From Belnapia moabensis DSM 16746 (GTDB taxonomy: Bacteria > Pseudomonadota > Alphaproteobacteria > Acetobacterales > Acetobacteraceae): a DNA stretch of 64,000 nt. The translations under genes were made by a program, and so were the position numbers. Below are positions 17,671 to 25,494 of the stretch, in pieces (within the stretch, counting starts at the first letter, position 1; each line of letters opens with the position of its first letter). Where the stretch lies: positions 1 to 64,000 of the forward strand of contig NZ_JQKB01000001.1 in NCBI RefSeq assembly GCF_000745835.1, given 5' to 3'. The notes under the pieces are model-generated. The model ran no database searches, was not told where the DNA came from, and worked only from the letters and a program-made list of their open reading frames with translations.

Positions 17671-17759
17671 CGCGTGCTATCACCTCTGCATCGCGCATAC
17701 CGCGTTCCCGCTCGATTCGTCCATGCAGCATCACGCGGCATCGGGAGGTAGCTACGCAA

Positions 17760-18236
17760 TCAAAACGTAATCTGGGCGAACTCTGATGGTTCAGGGAAGC
17801 TGGCGGGGCGGACCATGCGTTGAGGCCCAAGAACATCGCGCAAGTTACTCATCCAGAGATTTCCTCTTAAGCTGCACTCCCAAACAGTGTGTACACGCCA
17901 GCCGAGGTCTAGAAGCTTGCCAATGTTTGCGGCGTCTCTCTCCATGTTTCGGCGTAACTTAGGACCCCAATAGTCCAAGCGCACCCTCGGAAGGCGTGCC
18001 AAAGAACATCCAGGATGCTGATGCCAAAAGCAGCCATGGACGAAGATGGCGACTTTGCGCTGCGGGAACACGATGTCGGGGCGCCCGGGTAGCCCACTGA
18101 CATGTACTCTAAACCTATAGCCAACAGCGTGAAGTGCCGAGCGCACTAGGCGCTCCGGCCGGGTGTTCTTGCTACGAATAGCTGCCATGACCCGGCGGCG
18201 GGCTGGGTCAACGTCATCAAACGGCTTCCGGCCCAT
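17760..18236 (-). CDS. vsr: Very short patch repair endonuclease (intact)
   Basis: DNA mismatch endonuclease of 158 residues that nicks next to T in T:G mismatches arising from deaminated 5-methylcytosine. Motifs are complete: AAIRSKNTRPE with the N-terminal recognition turn, VRSALHAVGYR, LPGRPDIVFP with the catalytic Asp, VHGCFWHQHPGC with the catalytic His and zinc ligands, and VWECSL. It precedes the C5 methyltransferase, as expected for a protein that repairs the mutagenic product of that enzyme. A second, broken copy lies at 11131-11559. Confidence 0.96.
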   Translation of the reverse strand: MGRKPFDDVDPARRRVMAAIRSKNTRPERLVRSALHAVGYRFRVHVSGLPGRPDIVFPQRKVAIFVHGCFWHQHPGCSLARLPRVRLDYWGPKLRRNMERDAANIGKLLDLGWRVHTVWECSLRGNLWMSNLRDVLGPQRMVRPASFPEPSEFAQITF

Positions 18237-18242
18237 CGTGGT

Positions 18243-18566
18243 TCAGCCCGTGTTGCCCTCCAGATAACGCACGCGGCTCCCCTCAAATGCTTTGACAGCA
18301 GCCTCCCAATCGCCCTCTTCCGGCGTCACCGAACGCACCCTGAGCAGCGTCACCTGCGCCCCCTTGCTGTAGTAATCCCCCTCCCGCACCGCCAGCCAAG
18401 CCGTGACGCCCTGGGCTGCGATGGCGGCGCCGGCCTGCTATAGCTCCTCCTCGGTGGGGTCCGAGTGGCGGCCGAGAAGAACATGCCGCCCGTCGCTGGC
18501 GAGAATCATCCACACGCGGTCGCGGGTGCGGTTCTTCGGGGTGACGGGGGTTCGGGTGCTGGGCAT
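18243..18566 (-). pseudogene. Hypothetical gene interrupted by an in-frame TAG
   Basis: From ATG 18566 the frame reads MPSTRTPVTPKNRTRDRVWM, then ILASDGRHVLLGRHSDPTEE, and meets TAG at 18438-18440. After it the same frame goes on as QAGAAIAAQGVTAWLAV, YYSKGAQVTLL and VRYLEGNTG to a TGA at 18243-18245. Both halves look like one protein of about 106 residues, so the TAG is probably a single-base nonsense change. Function is unknown. It overlaps the reading frame of the gene that starts at 18921. Amber read-through is possible but no other evidence supports it. Confidence 0.6.
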
Positions 18567-18921
18567 GGGCTGGATTCTGACAGAGGCGGATTCGCCACGC
18601 CAGGGCAGTCACCGGGGGCACGGGATGCTCATCAGGCGAGCACAGGGGAGCGCCGGAGGACGGACGGCAGCGGGCGCCTGCATGCCCCATCCGCCTCCAC
18701 CGATCCGCCGCTTCCCCCAAGCGCCGCAACAGGCTGTCCGGCCTGCGATAGTGCTCCAGACGCCGGGCGATTTCGCCAGCGGCGCGCGGATGCAGCGCAA
18801 GCCGCCCCCGCCGGTCACGGGCGATGCACCGTTGGGAAACCTTCGCCTGCTCAAGGATGCGGTCGAGGTCGCTGGCGGACCGCAGCGGGACCTTTATGGC
18901 CGCTTTGGTAGTGGTGGTCAT
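18283..18921 (-). CDS. Hypothetical protein; only the first part looks coding
   Basis: Starts at 18921 after GAGGAG with nine bases of spacing, inside the end of the polymerase-like gene. The first 80 or so residues look genuine, helical and basic (SASDLDRILEQAKVSQR, RRGRLALHPRAAGEIARR). Beyond about 18600 the frame becomes rich in Pro, Arg and His in the way of an out-of-frame reading, and it overlaps the stop-interrupted gene at 18243-18566. A frameshift near 18600-18660 that removed a natural stop is likely. No domain is recognised. Confidence 0.5.
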   Translation of the reverse strand: MTTTTKAAIKVPLRSASDLDRILEQAKVSQRCIARDRRGRLALHPRAAGEIARRLEHYRRPDSLLRRLGEAADRWRRMGHAGARCRPSSGAPLCSPDEHPVPPVTALAWRIRLCQNPAHAQHPNPRHPEEPHPRPRVDDSRQRRAACSSRPPLGPHRGGAIAGRRRHRSPGRHGLAGGAGGGLLQQGGAGDAAQGAFGDAGRGRLGGCCQSI

Positions 18922-20584
18922 GCGCGTGGGCTCCTCTCATGCCGGGACGCCCTCGGTCGTCGTCATCAAGTCCCAGCATCGGCTTCACGCGCACACGCAC
19001 ACGCGCACCATCCCCGGCGGCTTCGTAGGCACACTCCAGCGCCTCCTTCGCTTCCTCGGCGTGGCTCACCCGGACCAACAGGGCATCGTGCAAGGGGAGG
19101 GCAAGGATGCCTTGGTCCGCCATCCTGAGCATGGCGATGGTTAAGGCCCGGCTCTCCACCCCCATGAGGACATGCCCACACAAGCGCGGCTCGCCGGGGC
19201 ATCCCAGAAGTTCCGGTAGGCGGGCGAGGAACGGGTAACGTCCCAGCACAGCCGCGCGCACATCACGCACGGAGCGCGGGAGCGTCACTCCGGCCTCCGC
19301 TGCGTCCTTCCAGGCCTTGCGGGTCCAGACGCACGGTGGGCCGCCATTGCCGATGGTCGCAGCGATGTATGCCTTGACCACCGCCCGGTCGAAGCCTTGG
19401 AGCGCGTAGGGATCAGCGCCGGGGTCCAATGACTCACCAGCGATGCCGGCGAGCAGGCACAGTTGGGAGGCGCGGGCGTCAACCTCGGCCAATGGCTCCC
19501 CATCAATCCGCAGGGACGGGCGCCCCCATTCCCGGTCCCTCCGCTTGAGGCTCTGGTAGTCGCCGCCAGCGGCATACCAGCGGCCGTGGAGGTCGAACCC
19601 GTGCCCGTAGGTGAACACCCGATACCACTCGGGGCGCAGGGTCACGGGATCGTCGGCCGGGCCGTGGGTGATCCGGTGCTGGTCGGCCACGCGGTTCATC
19701 ATCACGACCTTGCTCCGGAGCCACGCGAGATGGCGCCGGTCCATGTCGCTGAGGCTGTCCGGGTCGATCTCCACCCGCTCCCCGCCGATCCTCACCCGCT
19801 TGCCGTGGAGGTCCGTGGCGACGCGCGACGGGCGCCTCCACTGGACAAGATCGGCCTCGGCAATGTCCAGACGCTCCGGCTGGAAATGGGCCAGCGCACG
19901 ACAAGCGCGGATGCCGTAGTCGGCTTCGGCCATCGCCAGCAGGCGCGAGGTCGGACGGAAGCGGGTGGCCTCGTAGTCGAGGACGCCGGCGCCACCGTCC
20001 TCCCGCCAGCCAGCGACAAGGCGGGCGAACCCCGGCTTCACTTCGATCCAGCCCTGGGTCTCCATGGCTTCGCGGACCTTGGTGAACACCCGGTAGCTAA
20101 TGCCGGTGGCGGTGAAGGCGTTCGGATTGGTGGGATGGCTGCTCCACCGGCCCTGCATCGCATTGACGAACAGGGAGCCGACGAAGCCAGCAGCCGTGCC
20201 CTCCAGGTCAACGCCGGCCTTGGGGGCGCGCCGGTAGGTCGCCCGGACCGCTTCGGTGATCCGCTTGACCAGGGCGTGCGCCTGCGGGCTGCGGGGGCGG
20301 GTCTTCCAGCGCACCGGGCGGCTATTCGAGACGTGGTGCCACCCGTCATCCTTGTCCTCGTCCGCCTTATCGTTATGGATAATGCCCTCGGATGCCGGCG
20401 CCCCTACCTGTGCAGGACAGATGTATGCCGGTGTCTGGTTATGGTGATTGATTGAGGGATCACAGCCAGCGTCAGCCAGTGATCCTGTAGCGATCCATGT
20501 GCCTGGGTCAGCGAAGGCAACCTGGGTGTAGCTGGCTGGCTCATGCTGGCTATGGGTGATCTCTCCATGGTCGTCCATCCTCAT
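18851..20584 (-). CDS. Uncharacterised protein with family-A polymerase-like palm motifs
   Basis: Protein of 577 residues. The start at 20584 follows AGGAG with six bases of spacing; an in-frame start at 20647 lacks one. The N-terminal third has no known domain. The C-terminal part carries three motifs in the order of a family-A polymerase palm: VDARASQLCLLAG (motif A, Asp369, like DYSQIELR), RAVVK (motif B, Arg400 and Lys404) followed by IGNGG, and PLHDALLV (motif C, His499-Asp500). The preceding GFDLHGRWYAAGGDYQSLK also fits proteins of this kind in mobile elements. A replication or DNA-synthesis role is inference. It may be a replication protein of the element. Confidence 0.75.
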   Translation of the reverse strand: MRMDDHGEITHSQHEPASYTQVAFADPGTWIATGSLADAGCDPSINHHNQTPAYICPAQVGAPASEGIIHNDKADEDKDDGWHHVSNSRPVRWKTRPRSPQAHALVKRITEAVRATYRRAPKAGVDLEGTAAGFVGSLFVNAMQGRWSSHPTNPNAFTATGISYRVFTKVREAMETQGWIEVKPGFARLVAGWREDGGAGVLDYEATRFRPTSRLLAMAEADYGIRACRALAHFQPERLDIAEADLVQWRRPSRVATDLHGKRVRIGGERVEIDPDSLSDMDRRHLAWLRSKVVMMNRVADQHRITHGPADDPVTLRPEWYRVFTYGHGFDLHGRWYAAGGDYQSLKRRDREWGRPSLRIDGEPLAEVDARASQLCLLAGIAGESLDPGADPYALQGFDRAVVKAYIAATIGNGGPPCVWTRKAWKDAAEAGVTLPRSVRDVRAAVLGRYPFLARLPELLGCPGEPRLCGHVLMGVESRALTIAMLRMADQGILALPLHDALLVRVSHAEEAKEALECAYEAAGDGARVRVRVKPMLGLDDDDRGRPGMRGAHAHDHHYQSGHKGPAAVRQRPRPHP

Positions 20585-20680
20585 TGCGGTCTCCTTCAGG
20601 GCTTCTCGTTGGTCGCGGGCTAGGTCTTCCGGCCTTCCGACGGTCACGCCCGATCCACATTGGCCGGTTGGTGGCGGGCA

Positions 20681-20893
20681 TCATTCGTCGGGGTACAAGA
20701 GGCGGCATCGGCGCCTCGGCCTCGCGGCGAGTGCTGCGGCAATGGCCTTCGCCTCCCGGTCCTCGCGCCGATCCTCGGTCGTGGTGATGGTCGGCCGCCG
20801 TGCGGACCGGGGTGCGCCAGGAGACGGGTCCGTGGTGGTGGCGGGCGGGCACGGAGCGGCGTGATCGCTCGTTGGCATGGCATCGGTCTCCAT
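20681..20893 (-). CDS. Possible small protein, 70 residues
   Basis: Hypothetical. The end (TTTEDRREDREAKAIAAALA, then a basic stretch) looks like a natural charged helix, while the start is Pro/Ala/Thr-rich. A second start at 20878 has GGAG nine bases upstream. It would be the gene before the polymerase-like one on the same strand, with about 95 bases between. Support is limited to codon appearance. Confidence 0.35.
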   Translation of the reverse strand: METDAMPTSDHAAPCPPATTTDPSPGAPRSARRPTITTTEDRREDREAKAIAAALAARPRRRCRLLYPDE

Positions 20894-21248
20894 GGCTGGT
20901 GGACCTTCGCCATCGGCCTGATGTCATCGCTGTCGTGACAGCACAGGTCATCCGCCTGCCGTCGCTGGCGGCGATGGGCGGTGCGTCGGTCGCGGGTTCT
21001 CTCTTGGTGTGGCACTAATGGGCAGCCAGACCCGGTGCGGGCCGGCGCCATCCATAGTCTGGCGGGAAGCCTCAGCGGGGCACTGGTCCGGCGCTACCTC
21101 TTAAGTAAGCAGAAAGCCTGAAATCAAAGGGTTGGGCCAAAACGCCTAACGCACCCGTAACAATAGTGTGCAGACCCGGCCTAAAGCCCTACCCTAGCCA
21201 CGCCTGCCCGCCCGGCGGGGTGATTGTTGAATGATGCAACAATCGGCA

Positions 21249-21446
21249 TCAATACGTGAGAAAAGAGCTGGGGCGGTCGAGTCCCTTGCGATCCTCTGGC
21301 CGAACCGCCGGCCGAATGTCTGCCAGCGGCACGCCCGCAGAACGCGCCAGGAAAGCCGTGAAAGGCTCGGTGGGGCTGTCCGCTACAACCTTGCGCCCGC
21401 TCCCGCTGTTGACTCCTGCGGCCATCTGCGGGGCTCTGCGGGGCAT
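21249..21446 (-). CDS. Possible small protein, 65 residues
   Basis: Hypothetical. The second half (EPFTAFLARSAGVPLADIRP) reads like a natural helical segment, unlike the other frames here. No domain and no strong ribosome site. It is on the same strand as the integrase, 120 bases downstream of its stop. Confidence 0.3.
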   Translation of the reverse strand: MPRRAPQMAAGVNSGSGRKVVADSPTEPFTAFLARSAGVPLADIRPAVRPEDRKGLDRPSSFLTY

Positions 21447-21563
21447 GTTGGGCGATGGGGTGAAGCACCGGAGCGCAGGGGAGGCGGCTCGGCCTCCATC
21501 GGATGCGGAAAGGGCGCGCCCACACGGGGCATATGAGGGATCGGCGCCGGGTCCAAGCAGGCA

Positions 21564-23321
21564 TCAGGCGGCCACGCCCTCCCGCTGCCGGGTGTAGAGG
21601 TGCGCCAGATCAAGCTCCGGGTACTGGAGCAAGGCCAGCGTCTCCGCTGTGGCCTTCAACCCAGGTCCCTTGTCATACCGCTCCCGGCCTTCGCTGCCTC
21701 CGCGCCCGTGGCCCAGCATGAAGTCAACGTGGCGCTCCTGCTGCACATCCCGGATGCGGTTGCTCAGACGAGTGCGAACGGTGTGACGGAAGGCGTGCAT
21801 CCCAACGCCTTCGCGGTAAATGCCGATGGCCTTCCGATACTCCACGAACCAGCGGGTGATGCGTGGACCGCGCTTGCGATCCTTCCCTTGAGGCTCAAGG
21901 TCCGGGAAGAGCGGATCACCGGGGTTCGGCGCGGTGGTGCGGACGTGATCGAGGAAGCCCAGCCGGATCACCTCGGGATGCAATGGCACCACCCGTTCCG
22001 CATTGGCGGTCTTGAGGCGCCGGCCCTCGGTTTCGGTGATGCGGACGAACCACACCCCCTCATCACAGCCGATGTCCCGGCGGTAGAGGTCCGCAAACTC
22101 CTCAAGGCGCGCGCCGTGGAACAGCGCCAACAAGGGCAGCCAGAACCGGGCATCGCGGATGATCTCCGGTCCTGCCTCTGCCCGCCTCACGGGATGGCAA
22201 CCTGTCCACACGGGCGAGGTGAACAGCCGGGCCAGTTCCTCCGAAGTCCAGGCGTCCCGCTGCTTGCGGGCGCTTCGGTCCACGCGGAACCTGTGATTCT
22301 CCACCAGATCGCCCTTGGCGCTATTGGCGAGGTGGCCAAGGTCAACCGCGAACTGGAAGAACTGCGACAGTGCGGACAGATGGCGCTTCACCGTCTTGTC
22401 CGTCAGGCGTTCTGCTCCCTTTGCATGGGCTTCCGCAATGATGTCCACGAGGCTCCGGTCCTTGTCCTTCGGGCTCTTGCCGTAGGTGGCCGGCAGCCGG
22501 CGCAGGGTATCGAGGAAGCTGCTGATGTCGCCCCGGTGGTAGGCATCTACCGGACGATCCCCGCACACCTCCATGAAGCGCGTGACGGTCCCGCGTTCTT
22601 GGTTCATCACCTGATGCGTGGTCCGGTCCAAGGTCTCACGGCGGTTGAAGTAGGGCTCCACCAACTCGGACACCTTCGGCTTCGCGGGCACGGCGGCTTC
22701 AGGCGCAGCCAATGGTTCGGCCGGGGCCAGGGGAGGGGGCAGCGGCGCCGGGGGCTCGGATTCCACCAACTCCAAGGCTCTGCCGGTGATCCGCTTCTCA
22801 AGCTCACGGTACATCTGGACGTTCGCTTGCAGGACCCCGAGCGAGAGCAGGGGCCGCACTTCCTCGCGCAGATCGTGCGTGGCCATCAAGGCGCCCACCG
22901 TGTCTGCCACCCTAGCGAAGTCGCGTTCCGCAAGGGCTTCCTCGGCCAGCGCCATGCCCTCGGTGATCATCTCCCTGTCGTGGTGGGCCGGCTCCACTTC
23001 GCCGTCCCAGCCACTCGGGTAAACTGGACGGCCGGGCGAGGTCGCCAGTCGCTCCCGCATGTCCTCGGCAAGGGCGTCCTGAAGGTATTGCCGCAGGACC
23101 CGCTTGATGTCCGCGTCACTCATGCCAGCCGCCACCGCACGTTCCCAAGCCGAGCCGAAAGCCTCGTCCACCAGTCCCGCCCGATGCTCGGCTTCCCGAT
23201 AGCGGCGGGTCCGGAGGGAGAGCATCACCTCGCCACGTGCCCGGCCGGGCAGGCGCCGGCGGTAGTGGTAGACACCTCTCCGTCGCGTGATGTGGACACC
23301 CTGTGGACACAGAACAAGCAC
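21564..23321 (-). CDS. Tyrosine recombinase / integrase of the tRNA-Gln element
   Basis: Site-specific recombinase of 585 residues that should catalyse insertion and excision at the tRNA-Gln repeat. The start is a GTG at 23321 preceded by GGAGG with six bases of spacing. The N-terminal GVHITRRRGVYHYRRRLP is a DUF6538-type segment. After a helical region and a Pro/Ala linker (about 187-210) come the core-binding domain and the catalytic domain: Arg405 (HGARLEE), Lys437, His509 and Arg512 (HAFRH), His538 (MLGHGR) and nucleophile Tyr549 (RERYDKG). All are present, so it may be active. It ends up 64 bases from the tRNA. It is only distantly similar to the left integrase, so the two elements are not simple copies. 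Confidence 0.92.
   Translation of the reverse strand: MLVLCPQGVHITRRRGVYHYRRRLPGRARGEVMLSLRTRRYREAEHRAGLVDEAFGSAWERAVAAGMSDADIKRVLRQYLQDALAEDMRERLATSPGRPVYPSGWDGEVEPAHHDREMITEGMALAEEALAERDFARVADTVGALMATHDLREEVRPLLSLGVLQANVQMYRELEKRITGRALELVESEPPAPLPPPLAPAEPLAAPEAAVPAKPKVSELVEPYFNRRETLDRTTHQVMNQERGTVTRFMEVCGDRPVDAYHRGDISSFLDTLRRLPATYGKSPKDKDRSLVDIIAEAHAKGAERLTDKTVKRHLSALSQFFQFAVDLGHLANSAKGDLVENHRFRVDRSARKQRDAWTSEELARLFTSPVWTGCHPVRRAEAGPEIIRDARFWLPLLALFHGARLEEFADLYRRDIGCDEGVWFVRITETEGRRLKTANAERVVPLHPEVIRLGFLDHVRTTAPNPGDPLFPDLEPQGKDRKRGPRITRWFVEYRKAIGIYREGVGMHAFRHTVRTRLSNRIRDVQQERHVDFMLGHGRGGSEGRERYDKGPGLKATAETLALLQYPELDLAHLYTRQREGVAA
23291..23310. repeat. Two tandem TGTGGACAC repeats at the integrase start
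   Basis: TGTGGACAC occurs at 23291-23299 and 23302-23310, one DNA turn apart, at the start codons of the integrase and 72 bases from the attachment repeat. Compare 13790-13812. Confidence 0.5.
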
Positions 23322-23381
23322 CAGCGGCCTCCGGAGCGGGCCGGGGCCTCAAGAGACCAAGGATGTCAGCTTGTTGCGCGA

Positions 23382-23401
23382 GAGTGGCTGGGGGACCTGG
23401 A
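23382..23401. repeat. Attachment-site copy inside the tRNA-Gln gene
   Basis: The same 20 bases as 13859-13878. Here they are the CCA, acceptor stem and part of the T stem of the functional tRNA, so integration at this site leaves the tRNA intact. Confidence 0.85.
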
Positions 23402-23458
23402 TTCGAACCAAGACTGCCCGAGTCAGAGTCGGGAGTTCTACCGTTAAACTATCCCCCA
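23385..23458 (-). tRNA. tRNA-Gln (anticodon CTG)
   Basis: Read on the minus strand: 7-bp acceptor TGGGGGA / TCCCCCA, a D arm, an anticodon stem CCCGA / TCGGG around the loop CTCTGAC, so anticodon CTG for codon CAG, and a T arm with TTCGAAT. Discriminator G and encoded CCA complete it. The 3' part serves as the integration site of the element to its left. Confidence 0.95.
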
Positions 23459-23655
23459 ACGCCCCCGCCGATTGGCGGGGTGGGCTGGCCTGCGAAGCGT
23501 CACCACCTCGCAGGGCGCCGCACCTACCATTTCCCTTTGCGGCCTGCAACCCGCACCTTGCGGAAAGCGCTTGCCCCCGGGGCCGCATCCCCGGATCATG
23601 CTGTTCGGGAAGGTGCGGAGCAGCTTTCCCCGGGGAACCCCCTTGGCCCAAGACG

Positions 23656-24777
23656 ATGCCGGATGACGTACAACCCCTTCGGCTGACAGAGCCCTCGCCA
23701 CCCAACCCGGCTTTGCCGGAGCGGCCGGCCCCGCTTCATGCCCGGTTCGCCGTGCCGCCCGCTCCGGCCTATGCCGCCCTCGATCTTGGTACCAATAACT
23801 GCCGATTGTTGATCGGCTCGCCCACCACGAGCGGTTTCCGCGTGGTGGACAGCTTCAGCCGCATCGTCCGGCTAGGGGAGGGGCTCGCCAGCACCGGCGA
23901 CCTTGCCGAGCCGGCCATGGATCGTGCCGTCGCCGCGCTGGCCGCCTGTGCCGAGAAACTCTCCCGCCGCCCGATCCGCCAGTTCCAGGCCGTCGCCACT
24001 GAAGCCTGCCGCCGTGCCGGCAACGGCGCCGCCTTCCTCGCCCGGGTCGAAGCGGAAACCGGACTGCGCCCGCGTATCATCTCGGCGCGGGAGGAGGCGG
24101 AACTGGCGATGGAATCCTGCGCCCCGCTGCTGGAGGAGACGGATCGTCGCGCCCTGCTCTTCGATATCGGCGGCGGCAGCACCGAGATCGCCTGGATTCG
24201 CGTACCGCCTCGCGGCGGTCGCCCATCCGGCGCGCCGACGGCGGAGCTGATCGGTTATATTTCGCTTCCTCTCGGGGTCGTGACATTGGCTGAGCGTGCC
24301 GGCGCCTCCTGCTTCACCGAGGAGGGTTTTCACTCGGTAGTTGAGGAGGTTGCGACCCATCTCCTGGCCTTCGACCGCGTCCATTGTATCGGCCAGGAAA
24401 TCAGGGCCGGCGGCGTGCGGCTGATCGGTACCAGCGGCACCGTCACCACCCTGGCCGGCGTGGCGCTGGCCTTGCCGCGCTACCGCCGCCCGCTAGTTGA
24501 TGGCCGCACCCTCGACATGGGCATGGCCGATCAGGCACTTGGCGACCTCTTCGCCCTCGGCCGGGCGGGGCTTGCGGCGCATCCCTGCGTCGGACCGGAC
24601 CGGGTGGATTTCGTCCTGCCGGGCTGCGCGGTCTATGCTGCCATCCGCCATGTCTGGCCGTTGCCGGCGCTGACTGTCGCTGATCGTGGCCTTCGGGAGG
24701 GGATGTTGCTGAGGATGATGCGGGCGGATCGTTGGCCAGGGGCGCGGGCGGCAGGCAACAGGCGGACCGTCACCTGA
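23656..24777 (+). CDS. Ppx/GppA family phosphatase
   Basis: Exopolyphosphatase / pppGpp phosphatase family protein of 373 residues, likely acting on polyphosphate or (p)ppGpp. The ATG at 23656 opens a 35-residue leader before the conserved core; the longer frame from 23287 runs through the tRNA gene and is not coding. Motifs: ALDLGTNNCRLLI (phosphate-1 loop), FDIGGGSTEIAW (phosphate-2 loop), and GTSGTVTTLAG. Length fits the short Ppx-like form without the C-terminal HD-like extension. The first core gene right of the island; its end overlaps the rlmE start by 46 bases, so they are probably co-transcribed. Confidence 0.93.
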   Translation: MPDDVQPLRLTEPSPPNPALPERPAPLHARFAVPPAPAYAALDLGTNNCRLLIGSPTTSGFRVVDSFSRIVRLGEGLASTGDLAEPAMDRAVAALAACAEKLSRRPIRQFQAVATEACRRAGNGAAFLARVEAETGLRPRIISAREEAELAMESCAPLLEETDRRALLFDIGGGSTEIAWIRVPPRGGRPSGAPTAELIGYISLPLGVVTLAERAGASCFTEEGFHSVVEEVATHLLAFDRVHCIGQEIRAGGVRLIGTSGTVTTLAGVALALPRYRRPLVDGRTLDMGMADQALGDLFALGRAGLAAHPCVGPDRVDFVLPGCAVYAAIRHVWPLPALTVADRGLREGMLLRMMRADRWPGARAAGNRRTVT

Positions 24778-25442
24778 AAGGCCCGGCATCCGGCGGGCGG
24801 GGGCTCACTACCCGGCTGAAGACCGCCAAGAAGCGCACCATCGGCAGCCAGCGCTGGCTGGAGAGGCAGCTGAACGACCCCTATGTGCGGGCCGCGCAGC
24901 AGCAGGGCTTGCGCTCCCGAGCCGCCTTCAAGCTGATCGAGCTGGATGAGCGGTTCCACCTGCTGAAGCCCGGGATGCGCGTGGTCGATCTCGGCGCCGC
25001 GCCGGGCGGCTGGACTCAGGTGGTGGCGCAGAAGGGCAGCGCTCGCATCGTCGCCCTCGACCTGCTGCCGATGGATCCGTTGCCTGGCGTCACTATGCTC
25101 CAGGGCGATTTTCAGGATGAGGCGGTGGAACAGGCCGTGCTCGCCGCCCTCGATGGCCCCGCCGACCTTGTTCTGTCCGACATGGCACCCAACACCACTG
25201 GACATGGCGCGACCGACCACCTGCGCATCATCGCGCTCGCGGAGCTCGCCCTCGATTTCACGCTGAAGGTGCTGGCCCCAGGCGGCAGCTTCGTCGCCAA
25301 GGTCTTCCAGGGTGGCACGGAGAAGGCGCTGCTCGACCTGCTCAAGCGCCATTTCGCCAGCGTGAAGCACGGCAAGCCGCCGGCAAGCCGCAAGGACAGC
25401 GCGGAGCTTTACGTCGTGGCGACGGGCTTCCGGCCCGGCTGA
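24732..25442 (+). CDS. rlmE: 23S rRNA 2'-O-ribose methyltransferase RlmE (FtsJ)
   Basis: Methylates the 2'-OH of U2552 in the A-loop of 23S rRNA using SAM. The Rossmann motif is VVDLGAAPGGWTQV, and the K-D-K-E tetrad is visible: Lys in RAAFKLIEL, Asp in SDMAPNTTG, Lys in VAKVFQGG and Glu in SAELYVVATGF. The conserved core starts at RLKTAKKRTIGSQRW. The only in-frame start is a TTG at 24732, inside the end of the ppx gene, giving 236 residues; a later non-ATG start is possible. Confidence 0.95.
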   Translation: MARGAGGRQQADRHLKGPASGGRGLTTRLKTAKKRTIGSQRWLERQLNDPYVRAAQQQGLRSRAAFKLIELDERFHLLKPGMRVVDLGAAPGGWTQVVAQKGSARIVALDLLPMDPLPGVTMLQGDFQDEAVEQAVLAALDGPADLVLSDMAPNTTGHGATDHLRIIALAELALDFTLKVLAPGGSFVAKVFQGGTEKALLDLLKRHFASVKHGKPPASRKDSAELYVVATGFRPG

Positions 25443-25494
25443 CCCTTCCCTCGGCCCGCCCGCGCACCGATATGCCGGGTGGAGGATATCGCCC

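Larger units (their letters stand above)
20585..21563. other. Gap upstream of the polymerase-like gene; only weak small frames
   Basis: About 980 bases between the polymerase-like gene and the integrase gene. Two short minus-strand frames are listed separately at low confidence. Other open frames here read as Arg/Pro-rich shadows. No promoter, tRNA or repeat could be assigned. Confidence 0.4.
13859..23401. mobile_element. Integrated element at tRNA-Gln(CTG), about 9.5 kb
   Basis: Bounded by two exact 20-bp direct repeats, one of which rebuilds the 3' end of the tRNA gene. The integrase gene (21564-23321) lies next to the tRNA, as in most tRNA-targeting islands. Cargo read on the minus strand: a polymerase-palm-like protein, a short gene, a stop-interrupted gene, Vsr, C5 methyltransferase, restriction endonuclease, serine resolvase and a small RMF-like protein. 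No conjugation or capsid genes are seen, so it is probably non-self-mobile. The R-M section is visibly more A/T-rich than the rest, pointing to recent acquisition. Confidence 0.85.

Noticed and set aside
23287-23655. Long N-terminal extension of the Ppx/GppA frame
   Set aside because: It runs through the tRNA-Gln gene and integrase start, so it cannot be the real start.
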